DNA of 64,000 bases, from contig NZ_LR027382.1 of NCBI RefSeq assembly GCF_900604385.1, forward strand, positions 372,001 to 436,000, given 5' to 3'. This document shows, one piece after another, positions 36,601-45,573 of the stretch. The stretch is from Alistipes megaguti (GTDB lineage: Bacteria; Bacteroidota; Bacteroidia; Bacteroidales; Rikenellaceae). Position 1 is the stretch's first letter. Every line of letters begins with the position of its first letter. The position numbers and the translations under genes are program-made. The notes below the pieces were generated by a model that was not told where the DNA came from, ran no database searches, and saw only the letters and a program-made list of their open reading frames with translations.

Positions 36601-36802
36601 TTTCCGGAACGGAGATATGATAAATTCCCTGGGTGTCGGATGTTGTACCGTTAGAAGTCTTGTCTTCCTGATAAATGGTTACGCCGACGATGGGTGTGCC
36701 GGACATATCCGTCACCTTTCCTGTTATTTGGACATTCTGTGCGAACAGGAATCCGGGACAAATTGTCAGCAGAAGGAAGAAAATTTCTATCTGTTTTTTC
36801 AT
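33623..36802 (-). CDS. SusC/RagA TonB-dependent glycan transporter of PUL2
   Basis: 1,059 residues with signal peptide (MKKQIEIFFLLLTICPGFLF), a carboxypeptidase-regulatory-like domain (ITGKVTDMSGTPIVGVTIYQ), the SusC plug with the family signatures (VSVGYGSVARRDLTGSVGKV, SITIRGNNSLTQSNEPLYVI, DVLKDASATAIYGARGANGV) and a barrel ending in SVTGGISFTF. There is no STN domain, which fits control by the LacI-type regulator and not by sigma/FecR. Intact, unlike the PUL1 SusC. Two DUF4988 lipoprotein genes precede it and SusD follows directly. Confidence 0.96.
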   Translation of the reverse strand: MKKQIEIFFLLLTICPGFLFAQNVQITGKVTDMSGTPIVGVTIYQEDKTSNGTTSDTQGIYHISVPEKASLVFSYLGYRTQTVRISNKSVINVKLEEDKLALDAVEIVSVGYGSVARRDLTGSVGKVEMDELVKTTNSNFDQAIAGKIAGVVVSSGDGQIGAEASITIRGNNSLTQSNEPLYVIDGFPTESSMAVALNPADIQSIDVLKDASATAIYGARGANGVIVITTKQGVEGKPKVNFSANWTVSTILNKPEMMDAYEFVSYMFDFYEAIGATSNPYVRNPDDPSHPYTLADYENVEGVDWQDNVYRTALMQQYNVSLSGGSKTAGNRYNVGLSAMDQDGIIVNSNFQRYQGKVNFSQNLGKKIRLDLNVNYSRSITSGMNPTDPSSRQTTSSWFIYSLLGYRPYKPLYLMKNGGSLLDDYMDENLDDSSDYRFNPAKTVRNEYRKNTLDYMAANGAINYDIIPGLRLKISGGYTINNRKREVFNGSQTATGYAGSRSAKGINGGVYYTNTTSWLNENTLTWDKHVQNAHHLQLLGGFTMQGQTQTYQGVASNNMTTEALGLNGLHTGDYQTVTPYEYNWALVSGLFRFNYNYKYKYYLTASFRMDGSSKFPKHNRWGYFPSVGLSWNFNRENWFKKASWLSMGKLRVSWGRTGNNRTTTPYDFYSQITTLPGSTSSMDYVFNGQIIPGYYPSNMSNDRLKWETTEQYNAGIDFGVFENRLKLTADIYLKNTYDLLLEATIPSTSGYQKAMLNVGSMRNKGLEITLDAVPVRTRHFEWNMNFNIAFNRNTILALNENQYSLFSRLSWNMDYNSQYPYISQVGKSTGLMYGYLYEGTYKEEDFNNGMSLKTGIPYLSNIGKENIRPGDPKYKDINGDGVIDDNDRTVIGRGQPIHTGGFTNTFNFYGFDLNIFFQWCYGNDVLNANRYVFEAGWKSELNQYTSYSNHYDTVKNPDSDIPRIRAKGMNVYSQRVIEDGSYLRLKNITLGYTLPNRLLRKLYFDTMRVYVSLENVYTWTNYSGVDPEVSTRKSVLTPGFDWSAYPRAFSVTGGISFTF

Positions 36803-36820
36803 GATTTCGCATTTTTACGG

Positions 36821-39100
36821 TTATTGCCTTTGCGCTCCATAGGAGGCATAGGATGAATTCGGGATGAAGATCCCGTTCTCGACGTTGAACGTCCCACCGG
36901 CGAAGGGATCCTCCTTGCTGTTTATGATCTGCTTGTATCCCACCAACGGCAAATCGTTCGGATTGGCAGCTTTCCAGCAGACCGAAGCACCTCCCGTCAC
37001 ATAACCCAGGTTATCGTAAACGGCGCCGGTCTTTGGGCTTCCGTCCAGTTCCTCCGTCTCGGAATAGCGCATCACGGGGGTAAATTGCGAGATCTTCCCG
37101 TAGAAGAGGTTGTTGCGAAGAACATACTCTCCGACACTGCGGACATAGTTCAGCGGTGTACCCTTGCAATAGATCCAGGTGTTGTTCACCATCTCGAACC
37201 GCTCTACCGGGGCTGCTTTGGCGAAATCGGCCGCCGAGGTGCTCTTCGAGCCGTTCAGAAGACGGGCTGCGTTGTCTTCGCTGCTACTCCATACCACGTT
37301 GTTCCGGAAGATGAAATCCCCGAACGCGGCATCCGTACGGTATTGGAAGAAGTACCCGAAACGGGTGTCCGAACCCACACAGATGTCGCAATCCACAAAT
37401 GCAACCCGATTCAAGCGGATCAACTTGTCGGCACTCCGTGCGTCGGACGTAAACGAGAAGCCCTGCAACCCCGACATGTCCAGACGGCACGATTCACAAA
37501 CCACGTTCTGCATCGTCCCGCCGTTTTCGTTGTTCGGATAGAACAGGATCTGTCCCTGTCCGTTGTCCGTAGCTACCCGGAAATTCAGGTTGTACAGCAT
37601 GAACGAACCGTTCTGCGCCGGATCAAACTCAATGCGGTTTACAGTCCCCACAAAGGCGAAATCGCTCCGCGCGGCAGGATTGTCGCCGATAATAATCAGG
37701 GTCCCGCGTTTGCCGGCACCATTGTCATAACGGGCCGTCACACCCTCCGGTACGAAATAGACACCATCGGCCGTGATCAGGTTGTCCTCCGCAGTCAACA
37801 GCGTCCCTTCACCGAACAGCGCCCGACTGACAGCGACGCCACCAATCGTCAAGACCTCATCGGCATTATACGCTTCATAATAACTCGTATAGACCGGAGC
37901 TGCCGTACTGACGGCCAAAGAGGCAAGCTCCGCGCCTTCAATTTCCTCGTAATAAGGAAGGACATAAAGCGTATATTCGGTCCGAGCTTCCAGATTGTCA
38001 AAGAACAGCGAACTCTCCGTCGTAGAAACACCCTGCTCCGCCACCTCTTCCAAAGAAGGAGCACCTTCCGAAGTCTTCCGAAAGACATATTTGTAGGAGG
38101 TCGCATCCGACAACGACACAAGATAACCGAGCGTTGAAATCGTAGGTTCACCCTCGGCGTAGATCGAAGCCTGCGGAGTATGTGTTTCTCCGGCCCCGGC
38201 CATGGCGACTTTCAGCTTGGCAATCGTTACGAAATTATCGGAAGAGCAGTAGGCCAGAATGGCTACATCGGACCGGGTATCGGCGATCGCAGCCCGGGTT
38301 GTATTTTCAGCCGGAGCCGTTACGGAAAGTTCCGCCTCCGTCAGACGAACCGTCCAGCCCTCCGGGCGGGTCACAACGGTTGTTCCCACGCTTTTCCGGG
38401 TAACGTTGTAGACTTTCGTCTCTCCGGGCTGAAACTCCTGTTGCCCCTCCGCATTTTCAATGGCAAAGAGGAAGGTGGAGACAACGGGGATCTTCAGAAC
38501 GGTCTTCGACTCGTCTTTCAATTCAACGACAAGAACATCCCCGCTTTCATCATAGATAGCCGACGAAATAAAGGGATTTCCGGCGCTGAATTCGGTCGTA
38601 GCCTTTACCTTGTTGTTCTGAGCATCAAGTACCGGAACCGGTCCTGCTCCGAGATCCAGCGTCCAATAGCCGTCCGCATCGACCCCAAAAACGGGCGTCA
38701 CACCATCCAGACCGAGCGCTTTGACCGGCTCCTCGCCGCAAAGAATCCGACGGGAACCTGCTCCATCCTGGTAATCGACCATCCAATAGCCTTCCGTATC
38801 AATAGAGAGTATCGGAGTAATTCCCTCTCCATCAACCCCGCATTCCAGGGTAAGAAGCTGGCCGTTGCTCATCAGCAACTGATAACCGTTTTCCGTTTCC
38901 GTTACCGTATTGATCGTAGAAGCGCCCACAAGAAGCTGAAGAGCCTCGATCTGTTCATTGAAGGTCTCCACCTGTTTTTCGAGGGCCGTCACCCGCGATT
39001 TCAGGTCATCCACATCGGACCGAAGTTCATCGATATCCGAGCACGCTGCCAGGTATGACACCGATGCAGCGAATATGACTGTTGAAAATAATCGTCTCAT
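36821..39100 (-). CDS. DUF4988/DUF4957-type surface lipoprotein, copy 2
   Basis: I place the start at 39100 (MRRLFSTVIFAASVSYLAAC), which gives a lipobox; the ATG at 39130 adds ten hydrophilic residues. About 759 residues: a coiled coil (DIDELRSDVDDLKSRVTALE), DUF4988-like repeats (TPILSIDTEGYWMVDYQDG, TPVFGVDADGYWTLDLG), a fibronectin-like segment around 330-420 and a C-terminal right-handed beta-helix region (about 440-740, DUF4957/DUF5123-like). The last 330 or so residues are almost identical to those of the gene upstream, while the N-terminal halves differ. Probably a surface glycan-binding protein. It lies 18 bp before susC. Confidence 0.75.
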   Translation of the reverse strand: MRRLFSTVIFAASVSYLAACSDIDELRSDVDDLKSRVTALEKQVETFNEQIEALQLLVGASTINTVTETENGYQLLMSNGQLLTLECGVDGEGITPILSIDTEGYWMVDYQDGAGSRRILCGEEPVKALGLDGVTPVFGVDADGYWTLDLGAGPVPVLDAQNNKVKATTEFSAGNPFISSAIYDESGDVLVVELKDESKTVLKIPVVSTFLFAIENAEGQQEFQPGETKVYNVTRKSVGTTVVTRPEGWTVRLTEAELSVTAPAENTTRAAIADTRSDVAILAYCSSDNFVTIAKLKVAMAGAGETHTPQASIYAEGEPTISTLGYLVSLSDATSYKYVFRKTSEGAPSLEEVAEQGVSTTESSLFFDNLEARTEYTLYVLPYYEEIEGAELASLAVSTAAPVYTSYYEAYNADEVLTIGGVAVSRALFGEGTLLTAEDNLITADGVYFVPEGVTARYDNGAGKRGTLIIIGDNPAARSDFAFVGTVNRIEFDPAQNGSFMLYNLNFRVATDNGQGQILFYPNNENGGTMQNVVCESCRLDMSGLQGFSFTSDARSADKLIRLNRVAFVDCDICVGSDTRFGYFFQYRTDAAFGDFIFRNNVVWSSSEDNAARLLNGSKSTSAADFAKAAPVERFEMVNNTWIYCKGTPLNYVRSVGEYVLRNNLFYGKISQFTPVMRYSETEELDGSPKTGAVYDNLGYVTGGASVCWKAANPNDLPLVGYKQIINSKEDPFAGGTFNVENGIFIPNSSYASYGAQRQ

Positions 39101-39130
39101 AGGATATATTGTCTCTTGTTCATATATCAA

Positions 39131-41410
39131 CTACCTTTGCGCTCCATAGGAGGCATAGGATGAATTCGGGATGAAGATCCCGTTCTCGACGTTGAACGTC
39201 CCTCCGGCGAAGGGATCCTCCTTGCTGTTTATGATCTGCTTGTATCCCACCAACGGCAAATCGTTCGGATTGGCAGCTTTCCAGCAGACCGAGGCGCCTC
39301 CCATCACATAACCCAGGTTATCGTAAACGGCGCCGGTCTTTGGGCTTCCGTCCAGTTCCTCCGTCTCGGAATAGCGCATCACGGGGGTATATCGCGAGAT
39401 CTTCCCGTAGAAGAGGTTGTTGCGAAGAACATACTCTCCGACGCTGCGGACATAGTTCAGCGGCATACCCTTGCAGTGGATCCACGTGTTGTTCACCATC
39501 TCGAACCGCTCTACCGGGGCTGCTTTGGCGAAATCGGCCGCCGAGGTGCTCTTCGAACCGTTCAGAAGACGGGCCGCATTGTCTGCGCTGCTGCTCCAGA
39601 CCACATTGTTCCGGAAAATGAAATCTCCGAACGAAGTATCTGTCCGATATTGGAAGAAGTAACCGAAACGGGTGTCTGAACCCACACAGATGTCGCAATC
39701 CACAAATGCAACCCGATTCAACCGGATCATCTTGTCGGCACTCCGCGAGTCGGTCGTAAACGAGAAACCCTGCAGGCCCGACAGGTCCAGACGGCACGAC
39801 TCACAAACCACGTTCTGCATCGTTCCGCCGTTCACGTTATTCGGGAAGAAGAGAATTTGTCCCTGTCCGTTGTCCGTAGCTACCCGGAAATTCAGGTTGT
39901 ACAGCATGAACGAACCGTTCTGCGCCGGATCAAACTCAATGCGGGTTACAGTCCCCACAAAGGCGAAATCGCTCCGCGCGGCAGGATTGTCGCCGATAAT
40001 AATCAGGGTCCCGCGTTCGCCGGCACCATTGTCATAACGGGCCGTCACACCCTCCGGTACGAAATAGACGCCATCGGCTGTGATCTGGTTGCTTTCCGCG
40101 GTCAACAACGTACTCTCTCCGAACAGCGCCTTGCTGACAACGACACCGCCGATTTCCAGTTCCGCACCTCCTTCATACGCCTCATGGTAGCTGGCATAAT
40201 CCGGAATGGCCGTCACGACCGAAAGAGTTACCAGATCCTTGCCGAGAATATCACCATTGCAGGCGATCATATACAGGGTATAATCGGTTTTAGGTGCCAG
40301 GTCCTCTACCCGTAACGTCGTCTCCATCGCTTCGAGCCCCGATTCTTTCACTTCATCATAGGTAGGAGCCGTCTCGCGGCTTTTCCGAAGAATATATTTA
40401 TACGACGTGGCCTCGTCAAGCGTTATGTGGAAAGCTAGCGATGTCGACAAGGGTGCCTCTTCAAGCGCAACGGTCACCTTGGGCTCAATGTCAATCTCGG
40501 CGTCGGAAAGCGATACCCGGACCTTGGAAACACTGATGTATTTGCCTTTGGAGGATTGTGCCACGATCACCACATCCGTATCGGAGTCGGCAATCGGAAT
40601 CGAACGGGTTTGGGCCGGAGCCGTAATCGAAAAAGCAGACTCTTCAAGAACTGCCGACCATCCGGAAGGCGTCTGGATGACCGCATCCCGAATCCCGGTG
40701 CTCTCCACCGGAAAAACTTTCGTCTCCCCGTAATCAAAAAGTTGAAGACCTTCGGCATTCTTTACTGCAAAAAGAAAGTCGGGAACAACCGGCAACTCGA
40801 TGACACGACCGTCAGCACGAAGCGTTACAGTAAGCATCCCGGACGCCTTGTCGTAGGCCACCTCTTCAAAAACCGGATCAATCACCTCGTCGGACGAGGT
40901 CGCAGGAATCTTGTTCCCGGAAGCATCCTCAACGGGTTTCGGACCGTTGCCGTAATCCAGGGTCCAATAGCCCTCGGCGTCGATTCCGAATACGGGTGTT
41001 ACGGCATCCTTGCCCGCAGAAGGTATCTTTCCCTCCTCGCCCGTCAGATAAACAGGACCGGATCCGTCCTGATAATCAATCATCCAGTAGCCCTCCTCGT
41101 CGACCGTAACCAAAGGTACATTGCCGACTCCGGCTTCCCCGACCGTCAAGGTCAATGTCTTGCCGTCCGAAAGGAGAATCGTATAAACATTATCCTCGAA
41201 CGTCACGCTGTTGACTGTCGTGGCCTGCGTAAGTTGTTGAAGGGCTTCCACGTTCTTGTTCAGAGCGTCCATCCGGGCCTCCAGGGCTTCAATCCGTTTG
41301 TCCAGTTCCGACAAGTCACGATCAAGGTCGTTCAATTCGGAACACGACGAAATACCCACGGAGAGAAAACCCAACGCCAACCAATAAAATAAGGTAGTAG
41401 TTTTTCTCAT
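39131..41410 (-). CDS. DUF4988/DUF4957-type surface lipoprotein, copy 1
   Basis: A 759-residue lipoprotein (VGISSCSELNDLDRDL). The same layout as the next gene: coiled coil (ELNDLDRDLSELDKRIEALE), DUF4988-like repeats (TPVFGIDAEGYWTLDYGNG), an Ig/fibronectin-like middle (TLRVEDLAPKTDYTLYMI) and a C-terminal beta-helix region ending SSYASYGAQR. No catalytic motif. Nucleotides 39135 to about 40150 are nearly the same as 36833 to about 37850, far closer than the first halves of the two genes, which points to recent duplication with gene conversion or to purifying exchange of the C-terminal domain. It is 11 bp after the GH3 gene. Confidence 0.75.
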   Translation of the reverse strand: MRKTTTLFYWLALGFLSVGISSCSELNDLDRDLSELDKRIEALEARMDALNKNVEALQQLTQATTVNSVTFEDNVYTILLSDGKTLTLTVGEAGVGNVPLVTVDEEGYWMIDYQDGSGPVYLTGEEGKIPSAGKDAVTPVFGIDAEGYWTLDYGNGPKPVEDASGNKIPATSSDEVIDPVFEEVAYDKASGMLTVTLRADGRVIELPVVPDFLFAVKNAEGLQLFDYGETKVFPVESTGIRDAVIQTPSGWSAVLEESAFSITAPAQTRSIPIADSDTDVVIVAQSSKGKYISVSKVRVSLSDAEIDIEPKVTVALEEAPLSTSLAFHITLDEATSYKYILRKSRETAPTYDEVKESGLEAMETTLRVEDLAPKTDYTLYMIACNGDILGKDLVTLSVVTAIPDYASYHEAYEGGAELEIGGVVVSKALFGESTLLTAESNQITADGVYFVPEGVTARYDNGAGERGTLIIIGDNPAARSDFAFVGTVTRIEFDPAQNGSFMLYNLNFRVATDNGQGQILFFPNNVNGGTMQNVVCESCRLDLSGLQGFSFTTDSRSADKMIRLNRVAFVDCDICVGSDTRFGYFFQYRTDTSFGDFIFRNNVVWSSSADNAARLLNGSKSTSAADFAKAAPVERFEMVNNTWIHCKGMPLNYVRSVGEYVLRNNLFYGKISRYTPVMRYSETEELDGSPKTGAVYDNLGYVMGGASVCWKAANPNDLPLVGYKQIINSKEDPFAGGTFNVENGIFIPNSSYASYGAQR

Positions 41411-41421
41411 AGGTCTGAAGT

Positions 41422-44173
41422 TTATTTTCTAATCAGTTCGCTTTCCAGATCTGCGACAACCGCCTTTCCTCGAGTAATCAAAAGGCGGATTTCGCTCGCC
41501 TTGACCGGATCGAACTTATAGCGTTGCAGTTTTCCGGAAGAGGCTTTTCCGGCGAATACCGGAAGGAACTGGCCTCCACCGTCGGAAACAAGAATTTCAA
41601 ATGCGCAATCGGTGACTTTACCCCAACGGACACTCAATTCCCCGATGTCTCGGTCCTCCCGCACCGGCAAAGTCAGATCTTCTCCGCGTCCGAGTGTTAC
41701 CGGGAACTCAACAGAGACCGTCATGGCTGGAACATCCGATTGTCCCGTAGGATCCATAACAACGACCTTGTCCGAAAGGCGAATGTCGGTTGACGACGCT
41801 CCGATCATGATCTCAAACTCTCCCGGTTCGACCACCCGGCGCATGTCGGCATCAAGCAGCGAAAGATCCTTCGGCGTAAGCCGCATCGTCACCCGTTTCG
41901 TCTCGCCCGGCTCCAAAGCCACGCGTTCGAAGCCTTTGAGCAGCTTTTCGTAAACCGTGATTGAACTCAGACAATCATGGACATAAAGCTGAACCACCTC
42001 GTCGCCACGCCGACTTCCCGTATTGGTGACATCGAATGACACGTCGAACGATTCGTCAGGACGAATTTCCTTCCGGGACAAGACAAGATTCGAATAGGAA
42101 AATGTAGTATAGCTCAAACCGAAGCCAAAATCGTAAAGAGCTCCGTTGATTCGGGTTTGATTCCCATCCAGACCCGGTTTCCGGGGACCATCGATCTGAG
42201 AATTGGGCTTGGCCGGGAAATTGAAGGGAATTTGCCCCACGGTCTTCGGGAATGTCACGGTCAGTTTTCCGCCGGGATTATAATCCCCCAACAGGACCTC
42301 CGCAAGCGCCGTTCCCCCGTGCGAACCCGGGTACCAGGCTTCGAGAATCGCATCCGCATGAGCCGCCGCCCAGTTGATCGAGAGCGGACGTCCGTTGATG
42401 AGGATCACGATCAACGGCTTGCCGGTCTTGTGGACCTCGCGCAGCAGCAACTCCTGATGCCCGGGTAAATCGAGACTTGTACGGCTTTTGTTCTCACCGC
42501 AAGTCCGAGGGCCTCCACCGACCACTGCTATGACGACATCGCTTTGTTGTGCGACATCCACGGCCTGACGGATCATCCGGGCCTCCGTTTCGTCGGGATC
42601 CGAGGGCAGAATCTCCGAAATCGGCCAATTGGCATCCACCAGTTCACAGCCCTTCGCATAGACTACCTCGGCCTTACCGTCTAGCGCTCGCGACAACCCC
42701 TCGTAAACTGATACGGCTTCGGTGGCAAGCGGGCCATAGTGGGTGTGCGCAAATGCCGTTTCATCCGCATTCGGTCCAACCACAGCGACCTTTTTCAGCC
42801 GGGAGGCATTCAGAGGCAGGATGTTCTCCCGGTTTTTGAGCAGAACGATGGATTCCCGCGATGCTTGAAGAGCGACCCGGTTGTTCTCGGGGCCATCCAC
42901 CTCGCGATCCGCCGCCTCATAATCCAATTGGTAGGGCTGATCGAAAAGCCCGATCAGGAATTTCACACGCAGGACATCCCGAACCCGGTCATCGATCACC
43001 TCCATCGGGATGCGGCCTTCCCGCACCAGTTCACGAAGCGGTAATACGAAACTATCCGGGGAACGGAACGTGCACCGGACGTTCAATCCGGCCATGACAC
43101 TCTGATAAACAGACTCCTTCATGTCCGGAGACACATGATGTTTGGAATGCAGGTACTCGACGGCGTCGCTGTCCGAAACGACATAACCACGGAATCCGAA
43201 ATCCTTGCGCAGCCGCTCGTCCAGCCAATAGGCACTGCTCTGGATCGGATAACCGTCGTAATCGTTATAGGAGCTCATTGCGCCGAGCAATCCGGCCCGG
43301 GAGATCACCTCCCGCCAAGGATAGACATGGATGTTTTCCACCTCGTGCGGTGACATCTGGGGATCTACGCGAGACATGCCTTCACGGGCTCCCTTGTTAT
43401 TGGAATAGGCAATGTAATGTTTCGACGTGGCGGCCACCTGATGATCCTGCTGCAATCCGAGGACCATCTGTACGCCGAGTTCGGCGACCAGATAGGGATC
43501 TTCACCGTAGACCTCCTCATAACGGCCCCAGCGTTGATCGCGCCCCACGTCGAGAATGGGCGCATAGATATTTGTATAACCCAGCAGACGTCCCTCCCGG
43601 CCGGTGATATATCCGACTTGACGGATCAATTCGCGGTTCCAGGTATGCCCGAGTCCGAGTTGGGTCGGAAAGTTGGTCGCACGATAGGCCTCTACGCCCC
43701 GGATCCCCTCATTGGTAAAATCCACGGGAATTCCCAACCGGGTCTCCTCCACGAAAAAGCGCTGCACTTCGTTCAGAGCCCGGGCATGATTGGAGGCCGG
43801 CCAAAGATAAGGACTTTCATAAACGGGAACACCCCATCCCCGGAAACCGTTGAGATGTTCGTCAATAGCGCCGATACCGTCTTTCCAGAGTTTTTCCTTC
43901 CATTCCGGTGTCGGAAGTTGATCCGGCAATACCCGCAAATAACCATAAAGCGTGACCATCTGGCAGGTTTTCTCATCCAGAGTCATTCGCGCAAGCAGGT
44001 CCTCAATCCGGCTCTCCACGTCAGCAGAAGGATCCTCGTAGAGATCCATCCTGCCATTTTTATTGAAATCTATATACCCCTGATTCTCAGAAGAAATTTT
44101 CGAAGGGGGGGGGGTTCACCGCCATACCAAGATGGGGTACAAACAAAGTTAGGAACAAGTAGAATTTCTTCAT
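41422..44173 (-). pseudogene. GH3 beta-glucosidase, out of frame at a poly-C tract
   Basis: The catalytic part (ATG 44049) is a complete GH3 enzyme of 875 residues: N-terminal barrel with nucleophile Asp293 (GYVVSDSDAVEYL), C-terminal sandwich and fibronectin-III-like domain. It removes glucose from beta-glucan oligosaccharides released by the GH16 enzymes. Upstream, ATG 44173 opens a signal peptide (MKKFYLFLTLFVPHLGMAV) that runs into a C10 tract at 44114-44105. With C9 it would read through PPSKISSENQGYIDFNKNGR into the enzyme; with C10 the secreted form is out of frame, leaving only a leaderless product from 44049. Either a slippage-controlled (phase-variable) gene caught OFF or a homopolymer error. 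It is the first gene of PUL2. Confidence 0.75.
44105..44114 (-). repeat. C10/G10 tract inside the GH3 signal-peptide region
   Basis: Ten consecutive G on the plus strand (C on the coding strand), one more than needed to keep the signal peptide in frame with the GH3 enzyme. Long G/C tracts are classic slippage sites. Similar runs: G9 at 4570-4578 (in frame, inside the metalloprotease), G9 at 20052-20060, G10A11 at 56287. Confidence 0.7.
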
Positions 44174-44252
44174 TTATGGTTGGTTTAGAGTTTCAGCAAA
44201 CTAGGCATCCGACAAATTGCATCACAGATCTCTCGCCGCATGCCAATTCCCC

Positions 44253-44264
44253 GTGTTCGTACAC
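44253..44264. promoter_or_regulatory. Candidate operator 1 for the LacI-type regulator
   Basis: GTGTTCGTACAC, a near-palindrome with outer GTGT/ACAC, in the divergent gap 44174-44502 between PUL2 and the regulator gene. It differs at one base from the site at 44408-44419. LacI-family proteins bind such palindromes. Apart from the two sites and the regulator promoter nothing else is seen in this gap. Confidence 0.5.
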
Positions 44265-44407
44265 AGCCGCTTCAACCAAAAAGATCTTGCCATCTTTCAG
44301 AGAAACGAATTTAAATTAAATTTAAAAACAAAATATAAGGACATCAATTGATATGTTTAAGAATTTCAACATAATAGAGCAGAAAGTCCTTGCAGTAAAC
44401 ACCAAAT

Positions 44408-44419
44408 GTGTTCGTGCAC
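44408..44419. promoter_or_regulatory. Candidate operator 2 for the LacI-type regulator
   Basis: GTGTTCGTGCAC, extended as TGTGTTCGTGCACACA (44407-44422). It lies just upstream of the regulator's own -33 box (44443), so binding could autoregulate. The two sites are 155 bp apart, a distance compatible with looping. Confidence 0.5.
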
Positions 44420-44442
44420 ACATCATAAATGTACTCATTTTT

Positions 44443-44474
44443 TTTGAATACCCAAATAATTTATGATAAATTTG
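44443..44474 (+). promoter_or_regulatory. Promoter of the LacI-type regulator
   Basis: TTTG (44443-44446), 20 bp, TAAATTTG (44467-44474): the Bacteroidetes -33/-7 pattern, ending 28 bp before the ATG at 44503. Confidence 0.6.
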
Positions 44475-44502
44475 CGTACGTCGAATTTCCAAATTCAACG
44501 AA

Positions 44503-45573
44503 ATGGCACGACAGAAAATAAAAATCAAGGATATTGCAAAAATGGCAGGCGTATCGGCCGGAACCGTTGACCGAATCCTGCATAATCGGGGCAATGTATC
44601 TCCAGCAAGCCGTGAAGCCGTAGAAAAAGTGCTGAACAAGGTAAACTACAAGTTCAATCTGCACGCATCCGCTATTTCTTGTCGCAAAACGTTTAAAATC
44701 ACCGTATGCACTCCTATTGCCAGCCCCGGAGAGTATTGGAGCTCCATCCTGGCCGGCATCGAACATGCCATTGAGGAGTTTTCCGACATCAACATCTCCT
44801 GCAATTACGCATTCTACAATCAATACGACATCTATTCTTGCAAGTCTGCCTACAATAGTCTTCTGGATCAGGCCCCGCAGGCTGTCATCATCGGTCCAAC
44901 CTTTATCCATGAGACTCAGGAGATATGTGGCAAGTTGGATGCGGCCAATATCCCGTACCTGTTCGTTGATTCAATCATTGAAGAGACGCGCCCTATTACG
45001 ACATTCACTACCGATCACTATGCCAGCGGCTTTCTGCTGGGACGGCTGCTGCATTCCCTATGCGGTGGCGAAGGATCAATCGCCATATTCAGGGCCTTGC
45101 GAACCGGGAATGAACGGGCCAGCACTTCGCTCGAACGACGACGCGGATTCATGGATTACATGATCCAAGCCAAATTCAACCATCGAATCAAGGAATCGAC
45201 ATTCTCGGTACTGACTCCCGAAGAAAATGAAAAAGAGGTCCTGAACTTCATTCAAAACAACCCCGATATTCAAGGTATCGCAATCATGAATTCAAGAGGC
45301 TATATCATAGCGGACATTCTCCGAAATCATGGAATCGATCACATTCAGATCATTTCATTTGACTTGACATCCAATAATGTCCGCTGTATCGAAAACGGTT
45401 CGATTACGGCCTTGCTTTGTCAACGCCCGGAATTACAGGGATTCAATGCCATAAAAGCCATGATCCAGTATCTGCTTTACAACCGGAATGTGACGGAAAC
45501 AGATCACATGATGCCCATCGACATCATCATGAAAGAGAATCTGCCATACTACCAAGAAGACCGAACAATATAG
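44503..45573 (+). CDS. LacI-family transcriptional regulator
   Basis: 356 residues. N-terminal LacI helix-turn-helix (IKIKDIAKMAGVSAGTVDRI, hinge helix SREAVEKVLNKVNYKFN) followed by a periplasmic-binding-protein-like sensor domain (SPGEYWSSILAGIEHAIEEF.., IISFDLTSNNVRCIENGSIT, LCQRPELQGFNAIKAM), closest in style to the substrate-binding type 1 regulators that carry a sugar pocket. It is divergent from PUL2 with two matching palindromes between them. It most likely represses or activates the GH3-to-GH20 operon in response to a sugar; most characterised PULs use hybrid two-component, SusR or sigma/FecR control, so a LacI regulator is less usual. Confidence 0.93.
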   Translation: MARQKIKIKDIAKMAGVSAGTVDRILHNRGNVSPASREAVEKVLNKVNYKFNLHASAISCRKTFKITVCTPIASPGEYWSSILAGIEHAIEEFSDINISCNYAFYNQYDIYSCKSAYNSLLDQAPQAVIIGPTFIHETQEICGKLDAANIPYLFVDSIIEETRPITTFTTDHYASGFLLGRLLHSLCGGEGSIAIFRALRTGNERASTSLERRRGFMDYMIQAKFNHRIKESTFSVLTPEENEKEVLNFIQNNPDIQGIAIMNSRGYIIADILRNHGIDHIQIISFDLTSNNVRCIENGSITALLCQRPELQGFNAIKAMIQYLLYNRNVTETDHMMPIDIIMKENLPYYQEDRTI

